Assembly (NCBI RefSeq): GCF_964340395.1
Contig: NC_135569.1
Coordinates: 3,076,540-3,140,539 of the forward strand
From: Glandiceps talaboti
Taxonomy: Eukaryota > Hemichordata > Enteropneusta > Spengelidae
Reading direction: 5' to 3'
Length of the DNA: 64,000 nucleotides
The stretch's first letter is position 1. Each line of letters begins with the position of its first letter. A program made the position numbers and the translations under genes. This document shows positions 40,101-48,924 of this stretch, one piece after another. Under the pieces are notes generated by a model. That model was not told the DNA's origin, did not search any database, and saw only the letters and a program-made list of their open reading frames with translations.

Positions 40101-42220
40101 ACTTAAAAACTGAATGTGTGTACATACACTTGTAAAATTTAAACATGCTATGAACTATCATTTTTGTGTCTGCTGTGCAATGGAATTGGAGGTCAGACTT
40201 CACAACTCAATGATGAATCATTTCATTTACTTTTGTTTGAGGTTCATTGTCACAGCTGGTAATTATTAGCCCTGCTTTCTCTAAATCTACTCACAATGTA
40301 CAAATAAAAAAATAATTGGTAGTATTTATTAGTAATTAGATGACAGTGTTATTGTCTGTAACAGCTGTTTGTTACAGGATCTCATCTTTGTGGGGATTTT
40401 GTTCTCATACTATTAAAAATGTCTGATTATCAAGTTTAGGCAAAAAAAAAATATCTGGTTCTGGTCAGGGTAAACTTTCTAAAGTGGTGCGACGATGCGA
40501 ATTTTTTTTTTCCTATTTTTTTTTTTTTGTGGCAAATTAGAAAATACACATTTTTTTGACACTTTACATACTCTGTTCTATCATATTTATCTCTTGAAAA
40601 ACTTCCTTTTTCTTCAAAGCAGTTTAGGCTTTGTATTTAAGCAGTTTTGGCATGTAGGGTAGATTTCAGCTACTTGTTCTCCTGATATCAGGAATAAATA
40701 AGGAATGGGAAAGCAAAAATTATCGAAAAAAAAGGATCGACGCGAGGGTATTCAGGGCACGTGCGCGCTGACCAGAACCAGATATATTTTTTTCTTTGGC
40801 CTTAATCACTTGCAATCCTATCCACCATATAGACCAATATATGTACTATTTTTATTACTTTGGTAATTGAGGGTTTGCTAAGACAAACTAAAACTATTGT
40901 TGTGGCATGTGGCTGATTACACAAGTGGGTGATACACATGTAGCAGTGCCCCTGTTGTGTCTTAAAATGTACAATTACAACTTACAAGATCATGGATGTT
41001 ATCAGAAATGCCACACTACTATAAGTACAATTTACTAGCCTATCTCATCATCTGGTAACAGTAGTTTTAGTTTATGTCTATCTTAGTACATGTAAACTGA
41101 GACCTTGATTGCCATAGTAGTACAATATACAGGAAAGCCAATGTTTTTTCTGTTTACATAATTTAATTTCAACTGACTGACTGACTGACTGACTGACTGA
41201 CTGACTGACTGACTGACTGACTGACTGACTGACTGACAAAAAAAACTGTGAGTGATATTTGAAAAATGATTTATTTGCACACAATTAATTGTCGTAATAT
41301 GAGGTAGTAACATAATATTGACAATTAATTTTTGGAACTGTATGCTGATGTTAAAATTAATACAATATGTTGTCAGAGTCATTTTCAGATTAGGGTGTGG
41401 ATAATACTGTAAAGTGGGATTATCAAACAGTTGCTGGGAAACATCAGGCTATGAATGAATTTAATATATATATATATATATATATTATGTCAAACTGAAC
41501 GAATTATTTGTTGTCTATATTTGTGCTCAGCCACCGTCCCTCTATCACTTGGGATCAACGTAATACGAGTATTTCTCCTGCAATGTTGTTACCTTCTACA
41601 AGTTCTCGCTTCTCTATAAACAGTAATATGATTTAATAGAACTAAGGTGTTTCTATTACAAATAACTTGAATGTGAGAAAATTCTATCGTCAATTCGGTT
41701 ATCTGTTTTTAGGATGAAATTTGGGGTTGAGTTTTTGCAGACTTGTTTTACCTTTATACCTACGATTGTAAACTACAACACTCACTGCCCATTCACTCAC
41801 TGATTCAGTGCGTTCAAGGTTGAACAACTTGTAATTTGGCCATACTAGGTCCGATTGACAAACTCTAGCGCTGGTACTAACAATTTTGTTATTTGGTATA
41901 CATACTGCGCTAGATACAACGACGGCTATCTAGTTCACCGGACACCACTCAGGCACTTTCTACGAATTCACAATGTACCACATATTCTGCTCAATGCGGA
42001 AGTGGTTTGTTGCACAGCCCGTCGTCTGCAGGGGGAGTTGGCGACCACTTCTCACCACATGTAATTAGAACGAACACAAGCTTCATTTTAAGTTCATACC
42101 TGAAAAGTACAAATGAATACACTTACCTGAAAGAGTTTCTTTTTCCTTTTTGCAGTTTACAAAGGAAAGTGTTACCAAAAACAAGAGAGCCAAGCAAAAC
42201 ACGCTTCTGTTCGCTGCCAT
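21883..42220 (-). CDS. SUMF2: SUMF2-like sulfatase-modifying factor 2 (nine coding exons)
   Basis: The exons are 42220-42127, 37955-37793, 36050-35936, 33575-33531, 31349-31199, 24538-24483, 24031-23947, 23111-22943 and 22102-21883. All have GT-AG borders and phases that match, giving 1098 nt and 365 residues. Residues 1-23 form a signal peptide. Residues about 43-312 are an FGE-sulfatase (formylglycine-generating enzyme) domain, with landmarks [47 protein letters not shown] and DNLGFRC. The SUMF1 catalytic cysteines are absent: the site reads [11 protein letters not shown] (residues 273-283). Cys167 and Cys309 match the disulfide pair of human SUMF2. SUMF2 is an ER-lumen protein that binds SUMF1 and modulates sulfatase activation; that role is family knowledge. 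The C-terminal tail (about 316-365) is Lys/Pro-rich, longer than in human SUMF2, and ends KKTEL, so ER retrieval is inferred. The ATG has a good context (AACATGG) and an in-frame stop upstream. Confidence 0.95.
22943..23111 (-). CDS. SUMF2: SUMF2 exon 8: lost catalytic site
   Basis: This exon encodes residues 237-292 and part of 293. It contains [11 protein letters not shown] and [22 protein letters not shown]. In SUMF1 the residues after GGSY include the two redox-active cysteines. Here they are not cysteine, so the protein should not make formylglycine. The acceptor is TTATAG and the donor AAG/GTGAGT. Confidence 0.94.
23947..24031 (-). CDS. SUMF2: SUMF2 exon 7
   Basis: This exon encodes residues 209-236 and one base of 237. 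[15 protein letters not shown] and [11 protein letters not shown] match the FGE domain. The acceptor is TTTTTTTAG and the donor TATG/GTAAGAG. A Family C element lies in the intron just upstream. Confidence 0.93.
24077..24243. mobile_element. MITE family C, copy 2 (SUMF2 intron 6)
   Basis: AGTATTTTTTCTAAGGGCTG to AATAAAAACACTA, with the shared blocks GAGAACCCTGGTAACAAGG and GGGTAGATTTTACATACTT. It starts about 45 bp upstream of the exon 7 acceptor. Confidence 0.6.
24483..24538 (-). CDS. SUMF2: SUMF2 exon 6 (56 nt)
   Basis: This exon encodes residues 190-208: [19 protein letters not shown]. The YPWG and N.WQ residues are conserved. Human SUMF2 has an N-glycosylation sequon here (NRT); this protein has NRM, so the site is lost. 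The acceptor is TTTTTCAG and the donor CAG/GTATGT. The preceding intron is about 6.7 kb. Confidence 0.92.
25395..25460. repeat. 30-bp inverted repeat, 6-bp loop (SUMF2 intron 5)
   Basis: Arms 25395-25424 and 25431-25460 pair with one mismatch. The loop is CCATAC. It may be the core of a tiny foldback element or an intronic hairpin. Confidence 0.85.
25975..26277. mobile_element. MITE family D, diverged copy (SUMF2 intron 5)
   Basis: Shares CTGAATCACCTGTGGGTAAA, CATGTACAATGTCTAATCAC and the terminal TTACAGCT. It is inside the SUMF2 intron between exons 5 and 6. Boundaries are approximate. Confidence 0.6.
26813..26932. repeat. Direct duplication plus 17-bp inverted repeat (SUMF2 intron 5)
   Basis: TTACCCAGACTCTCG and GGGGGCTGTGCCTACAAGAC occur twice about 52 bp apart. 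CTCGTTTACCCAGACTC (26861-26877) also has an exact reverse complement at 26916-26932. The block is GC-rich compared with its surroundings and looks like a small structured insertion. Confidence 0.8.
28400..28870. repeat. Diverged repeat of about 150 bp, three units (SUMF2 intron 5)
   Basis: Each unit has a G-rich stretch, a phrase like ACCACTGCTGGTTATATGCC, and ACACAATAAGGCCACCATG or similar. Divergence is high. No coding role; unit boundaries are approximate. Confidence 0.45.
29884..30452. repeat. 71-bp tandem repeat, about 8 copies (SUMF2 intron 5)
   Basis: The unit includes GACAAGTCTCTAAGTCTACTG and TTACAGAGTTACC with a 71-bp period. The central copies are nearly identical and the outer ones diverged, the usual sign of recent expansion from the middle. 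It lies in the intron between SUMF2 exons 5 and 6. Confidence 0.92.
30918..31019. repeat. TG-rich microsatellite (SUMF2 intron 5)
   Basis: TTTG and TTGC tetramers pass into (TG)n with one TGGGTGTGTACATTTTG interruption. Intronic, no gene. Confidence 0.93.
31080..31173 (+). mobile_element. Possible 3' end of a non-LTR element
   Basis: CTTTGGCTCAACAATTTATT is followed by GAGTTTAAATAAAGTCAAAC and an (AAAC)n tail, the layout of a CR1/L2-like 3' terminus. It is only about 90 bp, inside SUMF2 intron 5 close to exon 5, and lies antisense to the gene. Confidence 0.4.
31199..31349 (-). CDS. SUMF2: SUMF2 exon 5: core of FGE domain
   Basis: This exon encodes residues 140-189 and part of 190. It includes [25 protein letters not shown] and [12 protein letters not shown], the most conserved block of the family. 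Cys167 is the first half of the conserved disulfide. The acceptor is TTACAG and the donor ACA/GTAAGT. A Family C inverted-repeat element starts about 58 bp upstream in the intron. Confidence 0.95.
31407..31645. mobile_element. MITE family C, copy 1 (SUMF2 intron 4)
   Basis: It starts CAGTGTTTTTGCTGTGGTTG and ends GAAGAAAAACACTGG, giving CAGTGTTTTT-type inverted ends. Internally GGGAACCCTGGTAAAATGAC and GGGTAGATTTTACCTACTT occur twice, so the right half is duplicated. It lies 58 bp upstream of SUMF2 exon 5. Confidence 0.68.
32275..32510. repeat. Direct tandem duplication of about 115 bp (SUMF2 intron 4)
   Basis: CACCTCAGCCATCTGCTAG through a CATACATACATACAATATA end is repeated immediately at 32390 with one or two changes and one extra CATA. 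The short CATA tract at the junction may have promoted the duplication. Confidence 0.88.
32517..32790. mobile_element. Element family E, partial inverted copy (SUMF2 intron 4)
   Basis: GCATGTCTTTCAAGAAAATC, TCAAGGAGATGATGTCCAAC and ACAAATCAGAGAGAGTTGTG match the family E left part in reverse orientation. Its end runs straight into the GTGTY pentamer repeat at 32790, so the repeat may have started from the terminal TGTGTATTGTG. Confidence 0.6.
32790..32941. repeat. (TGTGT/TGTCG) pentamer repeat (SUMF2 intron 4)
   Basis: TTGTG pentamers surround a TCGTG core, with ATGTC variants on the right. Open frames of C-V-V-S type are artefacts. It adjoins the end of a family E element. Confidence 0.95.
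33185..33275. mobile_element. MITE family A, partial copy (SUMF2 intron 4)
   Basis: ATTTATAAAACAATTTTATC, then GGCTTCCTAGTTGGAAAATC and AAAACAATATATACC match the inner part of the left terminal repeat. The outer end (GGCCATATGG) is missing. Confidence 0.6.
33531..33575 (-). CDS. SUMF2: SUMF2 exon 4 (45-nt micro-exon)
   Basis: Fifteen residues (125-139) reading [15 protein letters not shown] match the W.PV..A.WRQP.GPGS segment of SUMF2. The acceptor is GATAG and the donor CAG/GTAAGC, with phase 0 on both sides. At 45 nt it would be missed by most length-filtered gene finders, but the protein match across exons 3-4-5 is continuous. Confidence 0.9.
33659..33992. mobile_element. MITE family A, full copy 3 (SUMF2 intron 3)
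   Basis: Left end TTGCCATATGGATGAGGATT preceded by TTAA; right end ATGGCCACTTT. The same inner motifs are seen as in the other copies. It lies between SUMF2 exons 3 and 4, about 80 bp upstream of the acceptor of the 45-nt exon 4. Confidence 0.78.
35280..35530 (+). mobile_element. Possible 3' end of a non-LTR element (SUMF2 intron 3)
   Basis: A 3' UTR-like tract ends TGGTGAAATAAATTTCATTG and then ATTCATTCATTTATTT. The AATAAA followed by a tetranucleotide tail is typical of a retroposed 3' end. No coding part remains. Confidence 0.3.
35936..36050 (-). CDS. SUMF2: SUMF2 exon 3
   Basis: This exon encodes residues 86-124 and includes [17 protein letters not shown], a diagnostic match to the TEAE.FGWSFVFE.FV block of SUMF proteins. 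It carries an N-glycosylation sequon (N118-I-T). The acceptor follows a T-rich tract (TTTTTTTGCAG) and the donor is GTAAGT. It ends in phase 0. Confidence 0.92.
36376..36550. mobile_element. MITE family C, copy 3 (SUMF2 intron 2)
   Basis: CAGCGGTTTTGCTAAGGTAT, AGCCCTGGTAACAGAGGAG and CACCTGCTTACCACCCTTAA match the other two copies with heavy divergence. All three copies lie in SUMF2 introns. Confidence 0.55.
36780..37150. repeat. Diverged tandem units (SUMF2 intron 2)
   Basis: Blocks with TTTTCCCTATTTTATAATAG, ACCTCCACAGCTGCCACAAA and GATTATTCTG recur two to three times with much change (for example TTTCCCCTATTGTATTGTGG). C-rich in the middle. No coding role. Confidence 0.45.
37467..37650. 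repeat. Imperfect inverted repeat (about 72-bp arms) in SUMF2 intron 1-2 region
   Basis: Arms at about 37467-37538 and 37576-37650 are reverse complements with a few mismatches, with a loop of about 37 bp. The right arm reads ACTGAAGAGAAGGACA, then GAAACATGTC, then GTTTCTCAATCAAAAG. Part of the arm (TCAAAAGTGGAAGAAGA) recurs near 36550 and, diverged, near 49545. It lies between SUMF2 exons 2 and 3, about 140 bp from exon 2. Confidence 0.8.
37793..37955 (-). CDS. SUMF2: SUMF2 exon 2: start of FGE domain
   Basis: This exon encodes residues 32-85 and part of 86. It contains [20 protein letters not shown] and PVTNSAF, the typical opening of SUMF2 (substrate-like GG.F.MGT and DGEGP motifs). The acceptor at TTTCAG/AT was chosen because it alone keeps frame with exon 1. 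The donor is AG/GTAAGG. Confidence 0.92.
38538..38863. mobile_element. MITE family B, copy 2 (SUMF2 intron 1)
   Basis: Left ACTAAGATAGCTACAAACTA and right GGTTTGTGTCTATCTTAG match family B. The internal ATGGTAGATTACACAAGCG and GTAATCAAGATAGTGTAA are shared with copy 1. Confidence 0.72.
40438..40803. mobile_element. MITE family F (SUMF2 intron 1)
   Basis: Terminal inverted repeats ATATCTGGTTCTGGTCAG and CTGACCAGAACCAGATAT are perfect for 18 bp and extend into A-rich/T-rich ends (GGCAAAAAA and TTTTTTTCTTTGGCC). The element is about 365 bp, A/T-rich inside with two poly-T runs, and no ORF. Only one copy was seen in the window. Confidence 0.7.
40876..41087. mobile_element. MITE family B, copy 3, shortened (SUMF2 intron 1)
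   Basis: Left TGCTAAGACAAACTAAAAC and right TTTTAGTTTATGTCTATCTT match. The internal GGCTGATTACACAAGTGGGT is shared. It is about half the length of copy 1, so it is an internal-deletion derivative. Confidence 0.65.
41172..41237. repeat. (TGAC)n microsatellite (SUMF2 intron 1)
   Basis: About 16 uninterrupted TGAC units. It lies about 85 bp from a family B MITE copy. Confidence 0.96.
42127..42220 (-). CDS. SUMF2: SUMF2 exon 1: signal peptide
   Basis: This exon encodes residues 1-31 plus one base of residue 32. It starts MAANRS, followed by a hydrophobic core ([13 protein letters not shown]) and a likely cleavage site after VNC, then a lysine-rich KKEKE stretch. The donor is a perfect CAG/GTAAGT. 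An in-frame TAA lies upstream of the ATG, so this is the true start. An N-R-S sequon lies inside the signal peptide and is probably unused. The first intron is about 4.2 kb. Confidence 0.9.
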
Positions 42221-42541
42221 GTTGAGTGCACGATTAACGCATGCGTGTTTTAACAGATTGTATGCAAATTAGTGGCATCAGCTTGGCTGTCTGCTATTTG
42301 AGGGTTAAATACGTGATCGATGAATATCGTACTAATACGACGAACGCGCGGCACGATCTGAGTGGCTGGTATATTTAGCTTCACGTAAATCATTTTAATA
42401 AAATTCGGGTCATAAAATATGTCAGGGACAGTAGCTGGACACAACCACTTGACCACTTAAATTGATAGGATAGGAAATTTAAAGCTGAAGAAACTACAAC
42501 AAGTTGGACATTAACAAGAACTTGAAAGACAAACACACGAT

Positions 42542-42587
<46 letters not shown>

Positions 42588-42595
42588 GCAACGAC
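42542..42595. repeat. (CAA)n microsatellite
   Basis: About 15 CAA units with a few CAG/CGA changes at the end, about 320 bp upstream of the SUMF2 start codon. Not coding. Confidence 0.93.
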
Positions 42596-43483
42596 AACAA
42601 GAAGTTCAATATATAACAATGACACAGAAAACAAAAAACAGATAAGACATATAGACTTGAATTGTGTGGTTTCCTAATTTTTTATCAGTGTAGTTGAGGC
42701 TTTTTAGCTGGACCCAGCCCCTCAAAGCAACAAACTAAACTAAGAAACAATTACAAACACGACTGATATAAATGTACTCTAATTCTACCCATTCAGTTAA
42801 ATCATAAAATTCAGATCGGGTTGTTACTTTAATAATGCTCTTTTGTAATCTATTTACGTAAGTTGATTTTGCCAACTTCGTCCTGAAATCAATACAACAA
42901 GTTGGGTCTAGTTGTACATGGAACATCATTTTATGAGAAGAAGAGCTCTCTTTTTTTTAGCATTTTAGAAGACATAGATTAAACATACAGAATTTGCAAA
43001 AAACATGTTATTGGGTGAATGTGGTGTTGATCCGTCCTGTAAACTTAGTAACACTTTTAAAAGTACATGTGTTTTTTTGTTTAGCACTACTTGTTTTGTT
43101 TGTTCTACGATAAAGATGCAATGTTGATTTATAATAATGCTTAGATGTAAATGTTTAGTAAATATAAACAAAATGTATTTAAAATTGAATTTCTCGTTGT
43201 CTGTATTTCTATCTTGATTGTATACATCGCCATCTATCGATGGCACCACCCTTTTGCCAAACCCATATATAAAAGCCACACGTCTGATTCATCCTGAGTT
43301 TGTAATGAATTTGTTTGGTTGTGCTATTGTTATGGAATATAATTCTTACTTCCCTGTCTAACTTGAAAAGACAAAATGTGATTACAATTTCTTAGGATAA
43401 CTCATATTTGATTATAATAAATCACACAAAGGTAATGAGCGTCCTGGAATTAAAATATGCCATGCATACTGTCCCCCCCCCAT
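42596..43483. other. Upstream flank of SUMF2, nothing recognised
   Basis: Beyond the SUMF2 first exon the flank up to 42500 has several CpGs but no clear TATA box. From there to 43483 I see only non-coding A/T-rich DNA. Confidence 0.4.
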
Positions 43484-43726
43484 CCATCCATCCATTCATT
43501 CATTCATTCATTCATTCATTCATTCATTCATTCATTCATTCATTCATTCATTCATTCATTCATTCATTCATTCATTCATTCATTCATTCATTCATTCATC
43601 CATTCATTCATTCATTCATTCATTCATTCATTCATTCATTTATTCATCCATCCATCCATCCATTCATTCATTCATTCATTCATTCATTCATTCATTCATT
43701 CATTCATTCATCCATTCATCCATCCA
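43484..43726. repeat. (CATT)n / (CATC)n microsatellite
   Basis: About 243 bp of CATT with CATC units at both ends and in the middle. Open frames of H-S-F-I type are artefacts. Confidence 0.97.
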
Positions 43727-44023
43727 GCAACAAGGTTCTGTTGTTTTAAACAAAAGCAAATTTAAAAATTCCGTTAGAGGGCAGCATAACAAGGAATCTC
43801 TGTGAAACTCTTTTCGCGCACAGTTAATTATATGTAAATATTTCTTTGTACATCGACATTGATTTGAAATGACATGATTGATTGATTGTAAATTTCTACA
43901 AGTGTTGCCTTTAGTAATGATAAGTATTTCAAGCTAGTCTAAAAAGAAAAAGTTTAGTTGCCCCAGTACAGGGCTTTTTCAATTTTTCAAAGGTGTTTGT
44001 TAGATACCATATATATACTGGTG

Positions 44024-44032
44024 CACCACCAC

Positions 44033-44075
<43 letters not shown>

Positions 44076-44190
44076 ACCGCCACCACCACCACCACCACCA
44101 CCACCACCACCACCACCACCACCACCACCACCACCACCACCACCACCACCACCACCACCACCACCACCACCACCACCACCGCCAACAACA
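44024..44190. repeat. (CCG)n / (CCA)n trinucleotide repeat
   Basis: About 35 bp of CCG inside about 130 bp of CCA, ending in CAA units. It gives long homopolymer frames (Pro, His, Trp, Val) but no start context, splice sites or flanking coding signal. Confidence 0.96.
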
Positions 44191-44926
44191 ACAACTGTAA
44201 TACATATCTATATGGCATGAGTCGAGATAGTCATCGTACTGTTTAACACAACAAGTCACGATCCTGACATAAATCACATCACATAGATGCATTAGAGTTG
44301 ACCACTTAAAAGTTCGACTTTAATTATACACATCATAGACGTTTCTATGGAAACAGCCTGTCAATAACATAAACAGACTACTCTACGCAGACCATATCTA
44401 CGATATGACTTCCTGATTGCGAGATAAAAAGCCCAGTAATGATTCAAAATTACATGTTTTGGGTAGTTTAATTATTTATCAATAAGGTTCAACTACATGT
44501 ATGTAGCGTCAACAATAGTACATCATCACATCTAAGTAGACGATCCATAATTCTTAATACAGCGGTATATTGACATTAATTAATAGGTAATAAATATTTT
44601 CCAAAACATCGCCGGTTTATAATTACATTTCTAGATATGTAATGTTTTAATTAAATACCAGCTAATTGAAAAAGGAATGAATATATGTAATAATTACCTA
44701 CTGTGTATTACAGAGGGTATCTATAGCTTTGCAAAATCAGAAAATCAGGGCACTGGTTATTTAAAAACCATTTTTCTCTCATATCACATGTCTTTATCCA
44801 ACAATCCAGAATATAAGTTTGTCTCTCTCTTGTAAGTACCACCAATGTAGCACAATATCTAAGCATCACCAAATGAATATAATATAATATAATATCTAAG
44901 TACGATGTTAGTTTCCTAGCCAGTCA

Positions 44927-44930
<4 letters not shown>

Positions 44931-44966
<36 letters not shown>

Positions 44967-45065
44967 ATGTATGTATGTATGTATGTATGTATGTATGTAT
45001 GTATGTATGTATGTATGTATGTATGTATGTATGTATGTATGTATGTATGTATGTATGTATGTATG

Positions 45066-45094
<29 letters not shown>
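44931..45094. repeat. (GT)n then (TATG)n microsatellite, left flank of palindrome
   Basis: About 33 bp of GT and then about 130 bp of uninterrupted TATG. Same unit and strand as the repeat on the right of the palindrome. Confidence 0.97.
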
Positions 45095-45096
<2 letters not shown>

Positions 45097-45126
45097 TATA
45101 TATATAATGCTGCTAGGACTGTAGTA

Positions 45127-45350
45127 TAAAGAAATGCATAAGGAACTAATAAACCAGTCCGTATATATAGCTGTTAAATCCGACGTTTCGAATAAATATT
45201 CTTTTTCAAAGGAAAAATTGGCGAGACAATTGTCACCTGGCATTTCTCTGTCTCGCCAATTTTTCCTTTGAAAAAGAATATTTATTCGAAACGTCGGATT
45301 TAACAGCTATATATACGGACTGGTTTATTAGTTCCTTATGCATTTCTTTA
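45127..45350. repeat. Perfect 102-bp inverted repeat with 20-bp loop
   Basis: Arms 45127-45228 and 45249-45350 are exact reverse complements by eye, with a 20-bp spacer (45229-45248). TATG microsatellites flank both sides, the right one starting directly at the arm. Each arm carries TTCGAAACGTCGGATTT. A single transcript would fold into a near-continuous double-stranded hairpin. Confidence 0.95.
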
Positions 45351-45476
45351 TGTATGTATGTATGTATGTATGTATGTATGTATGTATGTATGTATGTATG
45401 TATGTATGTATGTATGTATGTATGTATGTATGTATGTATGTATGTATGTATGTATGTATGTATGTATGTATGTATG
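45347..45476. repeat. (TATG)n microsatellite, right flank of palindrome
   Basis: About 130 bp of TATG beginning at the last bases of the right palindrome arm. It matches the left flank in unit, strand and length. Confidence 0.97.
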
Positions 45477-45479
45477 CAT

Positions 45480-48020
45480 ACTTCATTAGACGATGTCTCG
45501 GAGTGTTTTGCCGACGAAATCAGTGCATATTAATTCCTTAATTTGCATATTTGTTTTAAAAACAAAATCTGTCATTTTTCTTATGAAACTTATTATAATC
45601 TGCATTAGAGCTAGGGGAAATCGATCTTGTCCATCGAGATATTTCAAATGAATAAGATATTCTTTCTATCGGTTATCTAGGCCTTTCTCATCTTGGGATC
45701 TTATCACAACGTAAACAAATGAAAAATAATACTATCAGTAAAATTTTTTGGCAGTTAACCATACGACAGATCCCACTTGTATATTCTACTTCTGTTTCAA
45801 TTCCCCCAATTCTGTATGATGGTACGAGGTAATATGTGTATATGATCATTTTAAATACTGCAATATATTCAAAGTGTAAAAAGCTATTGTGAAAATTGCA
45901 AATTAATTACAATTTGATAAATCTAGCGTACATTATTTACATTTTTTATAATAGTAAAAATACCAAGTCATAAAAGTATAGCAAATTTAATATAAACTAT
46001 ACATTCGCCGGACATCATAATTTTCCAACCCTATAGTGTTACACCATTGCTGTAAAGCGGCTATTTTTTACGATGCAAATACCACAGCGTCTCTTGTGTT
46101 TTACGACAAGCAACGTCCGCTGTGTTTTACGACAGTACAGATACCCTGATGTCTCTTGTGTACTAGTAAGTCGGATAATGTCTTATAGAGATATTACTTT
46201 CTCGTTAATCTAAATCAAGACTGGTTTAAAGGATTAACATTAGGCTGTCCTATCATTTATTCTTTTTTTTTACAGATCACTATATCAGATTTTCTCTGAA
46301 ATCACCCACATATTTTTCTCTGATTTATCGCAGCAGTTAATGTCTGTATTTTATGGTTATCGTAAAACGGTAATGACCACAAGCTTTGTTAAAAGACGTT
46401 CTGGTTGTTATGAATGCATAGGCATGATACATGTATACAGTAGTTGATATCGCCACAATGTAACCAATGTGACTGTGCTATAACTGGCATGAACGGCTAG
46501 CGGCTGAGTGTAAAATTAAAAATACGACAGAACTAAACTTTAATGTAATCGCAATACCATATTTTTTAAAAACATTTATGCGTTAATTTTGAAGCATTCC
46601 CCCTGGAACTAAAAGACCGTACGTTATATCTTAAAAAAAACATATCGTATATTGTAACGAGTCAACCAATGCATGTTTCTCATGACCCGGCGGCCGTAAT
46701 TATAGCAAAATCTACGCCCTCTATGGTAGGATTAGAAAATATCATGTCACAGATTGTAAGATTGCAACCCCGTAATCGCATATTTCAGCGAAAATTATCG
46801 GTTACGTCTGGGAAATGTAACAAAACAAATTTGTATTCTGACTTTTCATTTCTAAGTCATTCTAAGTCAGTTCTAAGTCAGTTCTAAGTCATTCAGACTG
46901 TTAAAGTACGATATTGAATTGAAAGTATTACCAACATGTACACATACGCTTACTCTTTTGTTTCAAACCGACCAAATAACCATCTATCTTAAGTTACGAT
47001 GAAAAACATAGACTGAATTAACTTATGCTGCTATGCAACAACTAACACAGGATATCATACACACTCGCACAGCTACTGACATACATAACTTGCCACGCCT
47101 ATTCTTTTCTAATTAACACTACTGTACAACCAACATAATCATGATAATAGCAACAATACAACAAACCATAGACCCTACACGTCTATGAACAAACCAAAGA
47201 ACCTGCAATGAATCTCTAAAATAAACGAAATCTAAGACAGATGAATTTAACGACCCACTGAAACTAAAATGAGATCTGGGCTCATTTGACATATTCTTGC
47301 CTTAATTATGGTATATGAAAAATGACCATTACAGTGTATACGGACATTTCAATCAAAACAGTAATAATTGGCCAATCACTACATTACCGATCAAACTAAC
47401 AACGAGAAGTAAACAATGCTGTCATTGGTTTTATCTACTTTAACTAACTAAGTACTATATTTTATCAGGCACCACATATGAACCCGGTGCCCTCATTTCT
47501 TTGAATGACAAGCGGAAATAACTTTGTAATCAAATCCCCCTTCTCTCATTTGAATAATTCTGTTCGCGAACGGAAATTATGTTATTGATCACACAAAAGA
47601 TTATGACAGTAGAAATATATAGTGTATACACCGGGTCATTATAACTAAATAGTAGATGACCTCTGCAGTATCAATGTAACCATAATTGAAATAACTGTCA
47701 TTTCGTCAAAACTAAAATCAGATGAAATCTACTGAAATAGTTTTGGATTGTGCCCCTGGTAATAAAAAGTTCGTTCAGGTAATCAGGAAACATACTTTTG
47801 GATACGTATATTATAGGTTGGGTCATATATTGGTAATATTAGACAGTTTAAATCAGCAGTATACGTAATAAAACTGTACAAATAAATAGTTTGATCAATT
47901 CCCTGCACTGATGAAAAGAACTGACCCCAAGTTTCAAATACCTCTTATATATATATGGATATACATTGTCAAATATAATACAACTCAAAATACGGGTTAA
48001 CTAATCTAAATCTTCTATTC
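45480..48020. other. Non-coding; small repeats only
   Basis: It holds a short tandem of TTCTAAGTCAG (46848-46893) and a 21-bp hairpin (CATAGACC...GTCTATG, 47167-47187). No convincing exon before 48024. Confidence 0.4.
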
Positions 48021-48023
48021 CAG

Positions 48024-48129
48024 TTTTGTGCCTCCAGCGGACCTTGGTAATCCAAAAATGCATCGCAAATTAGGATTGGCATTGTATGAAGTCAGTGAAG
48101 GCACTGACAGCTCTCAATTATTTGGTTAA
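48024..48129 (+). CDS. Possible terminal exon, unknown gene
   Basis: After a clean acceptor (TCTATTCCAG) one frame is open for 34 codons and ends with TAA at 48127. It contains VPPADLGNPKMHRKLGLALY and then acidic/serine-rich residues. A weak donor (G/GTTAAG) overlaps the stop, so it could also be an internal exon. No upstream partner exon was found. The family is not recognised. Confidence 0.25.
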
Positions 48130-48256
48130 GTTGTAGGTTACTAATGGAATCACATTATTGCACAAAGGCTAAACGTGTTAGATGAAATGGGCATTGAAAA
48201 GTACACAAGTAGGCCAATAGCATAAGGCTAAGTCATACATGACCACAGTTTCGCCT

Positions 48257-48470
<214 letters not shown>

Positions 48471-48924
48471 CCATCAGATAAATATCCATTTGTAAAACCA
48501 GATTCCAATAATGTCCCCAAAGAGTACAGTTGCACTTAGAAAATGAAAACCTAAATCACAGTAACAAGACAAACGGCAAATACGAATTTGGTGCGAACAC
48601 ATATTGAATGCATTATGTCAATTTCAGAAGTGTTTAACGTCTAGTGGTAATTGTGCAATGATTCCTCGTTAGAGCGGAAAGAGAAAGCAAGACATTAAGC
48701 TTGCTTTATTAGCTGCACGTCTTACTTTTATCGTAGAAATGACTTCATTCAGGATATGTTGTGATAACAGTCATAGATTAAAATCTCAAACTCACACTTT
48801 AGACTAATGAACGAGATTTACTATATGGTGTAATTTTAGTTTTACAATCTACTCCCGGGCATGCCATTCATCATTCACCCACTGTCAGTTTTAACACTTT
48901 TAACATCCTGTTTTTCTAGTACAA

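Noticed and set aside
43408-43765. HSFI-repeat ORFs
   Set aside because: CATT microsatellite translation.
43958-44292. Poly-Pro, poly-His, poly-Trp and poly-Val frames
   Set aside because: All are the CCA/CCG repeat read in different frames.
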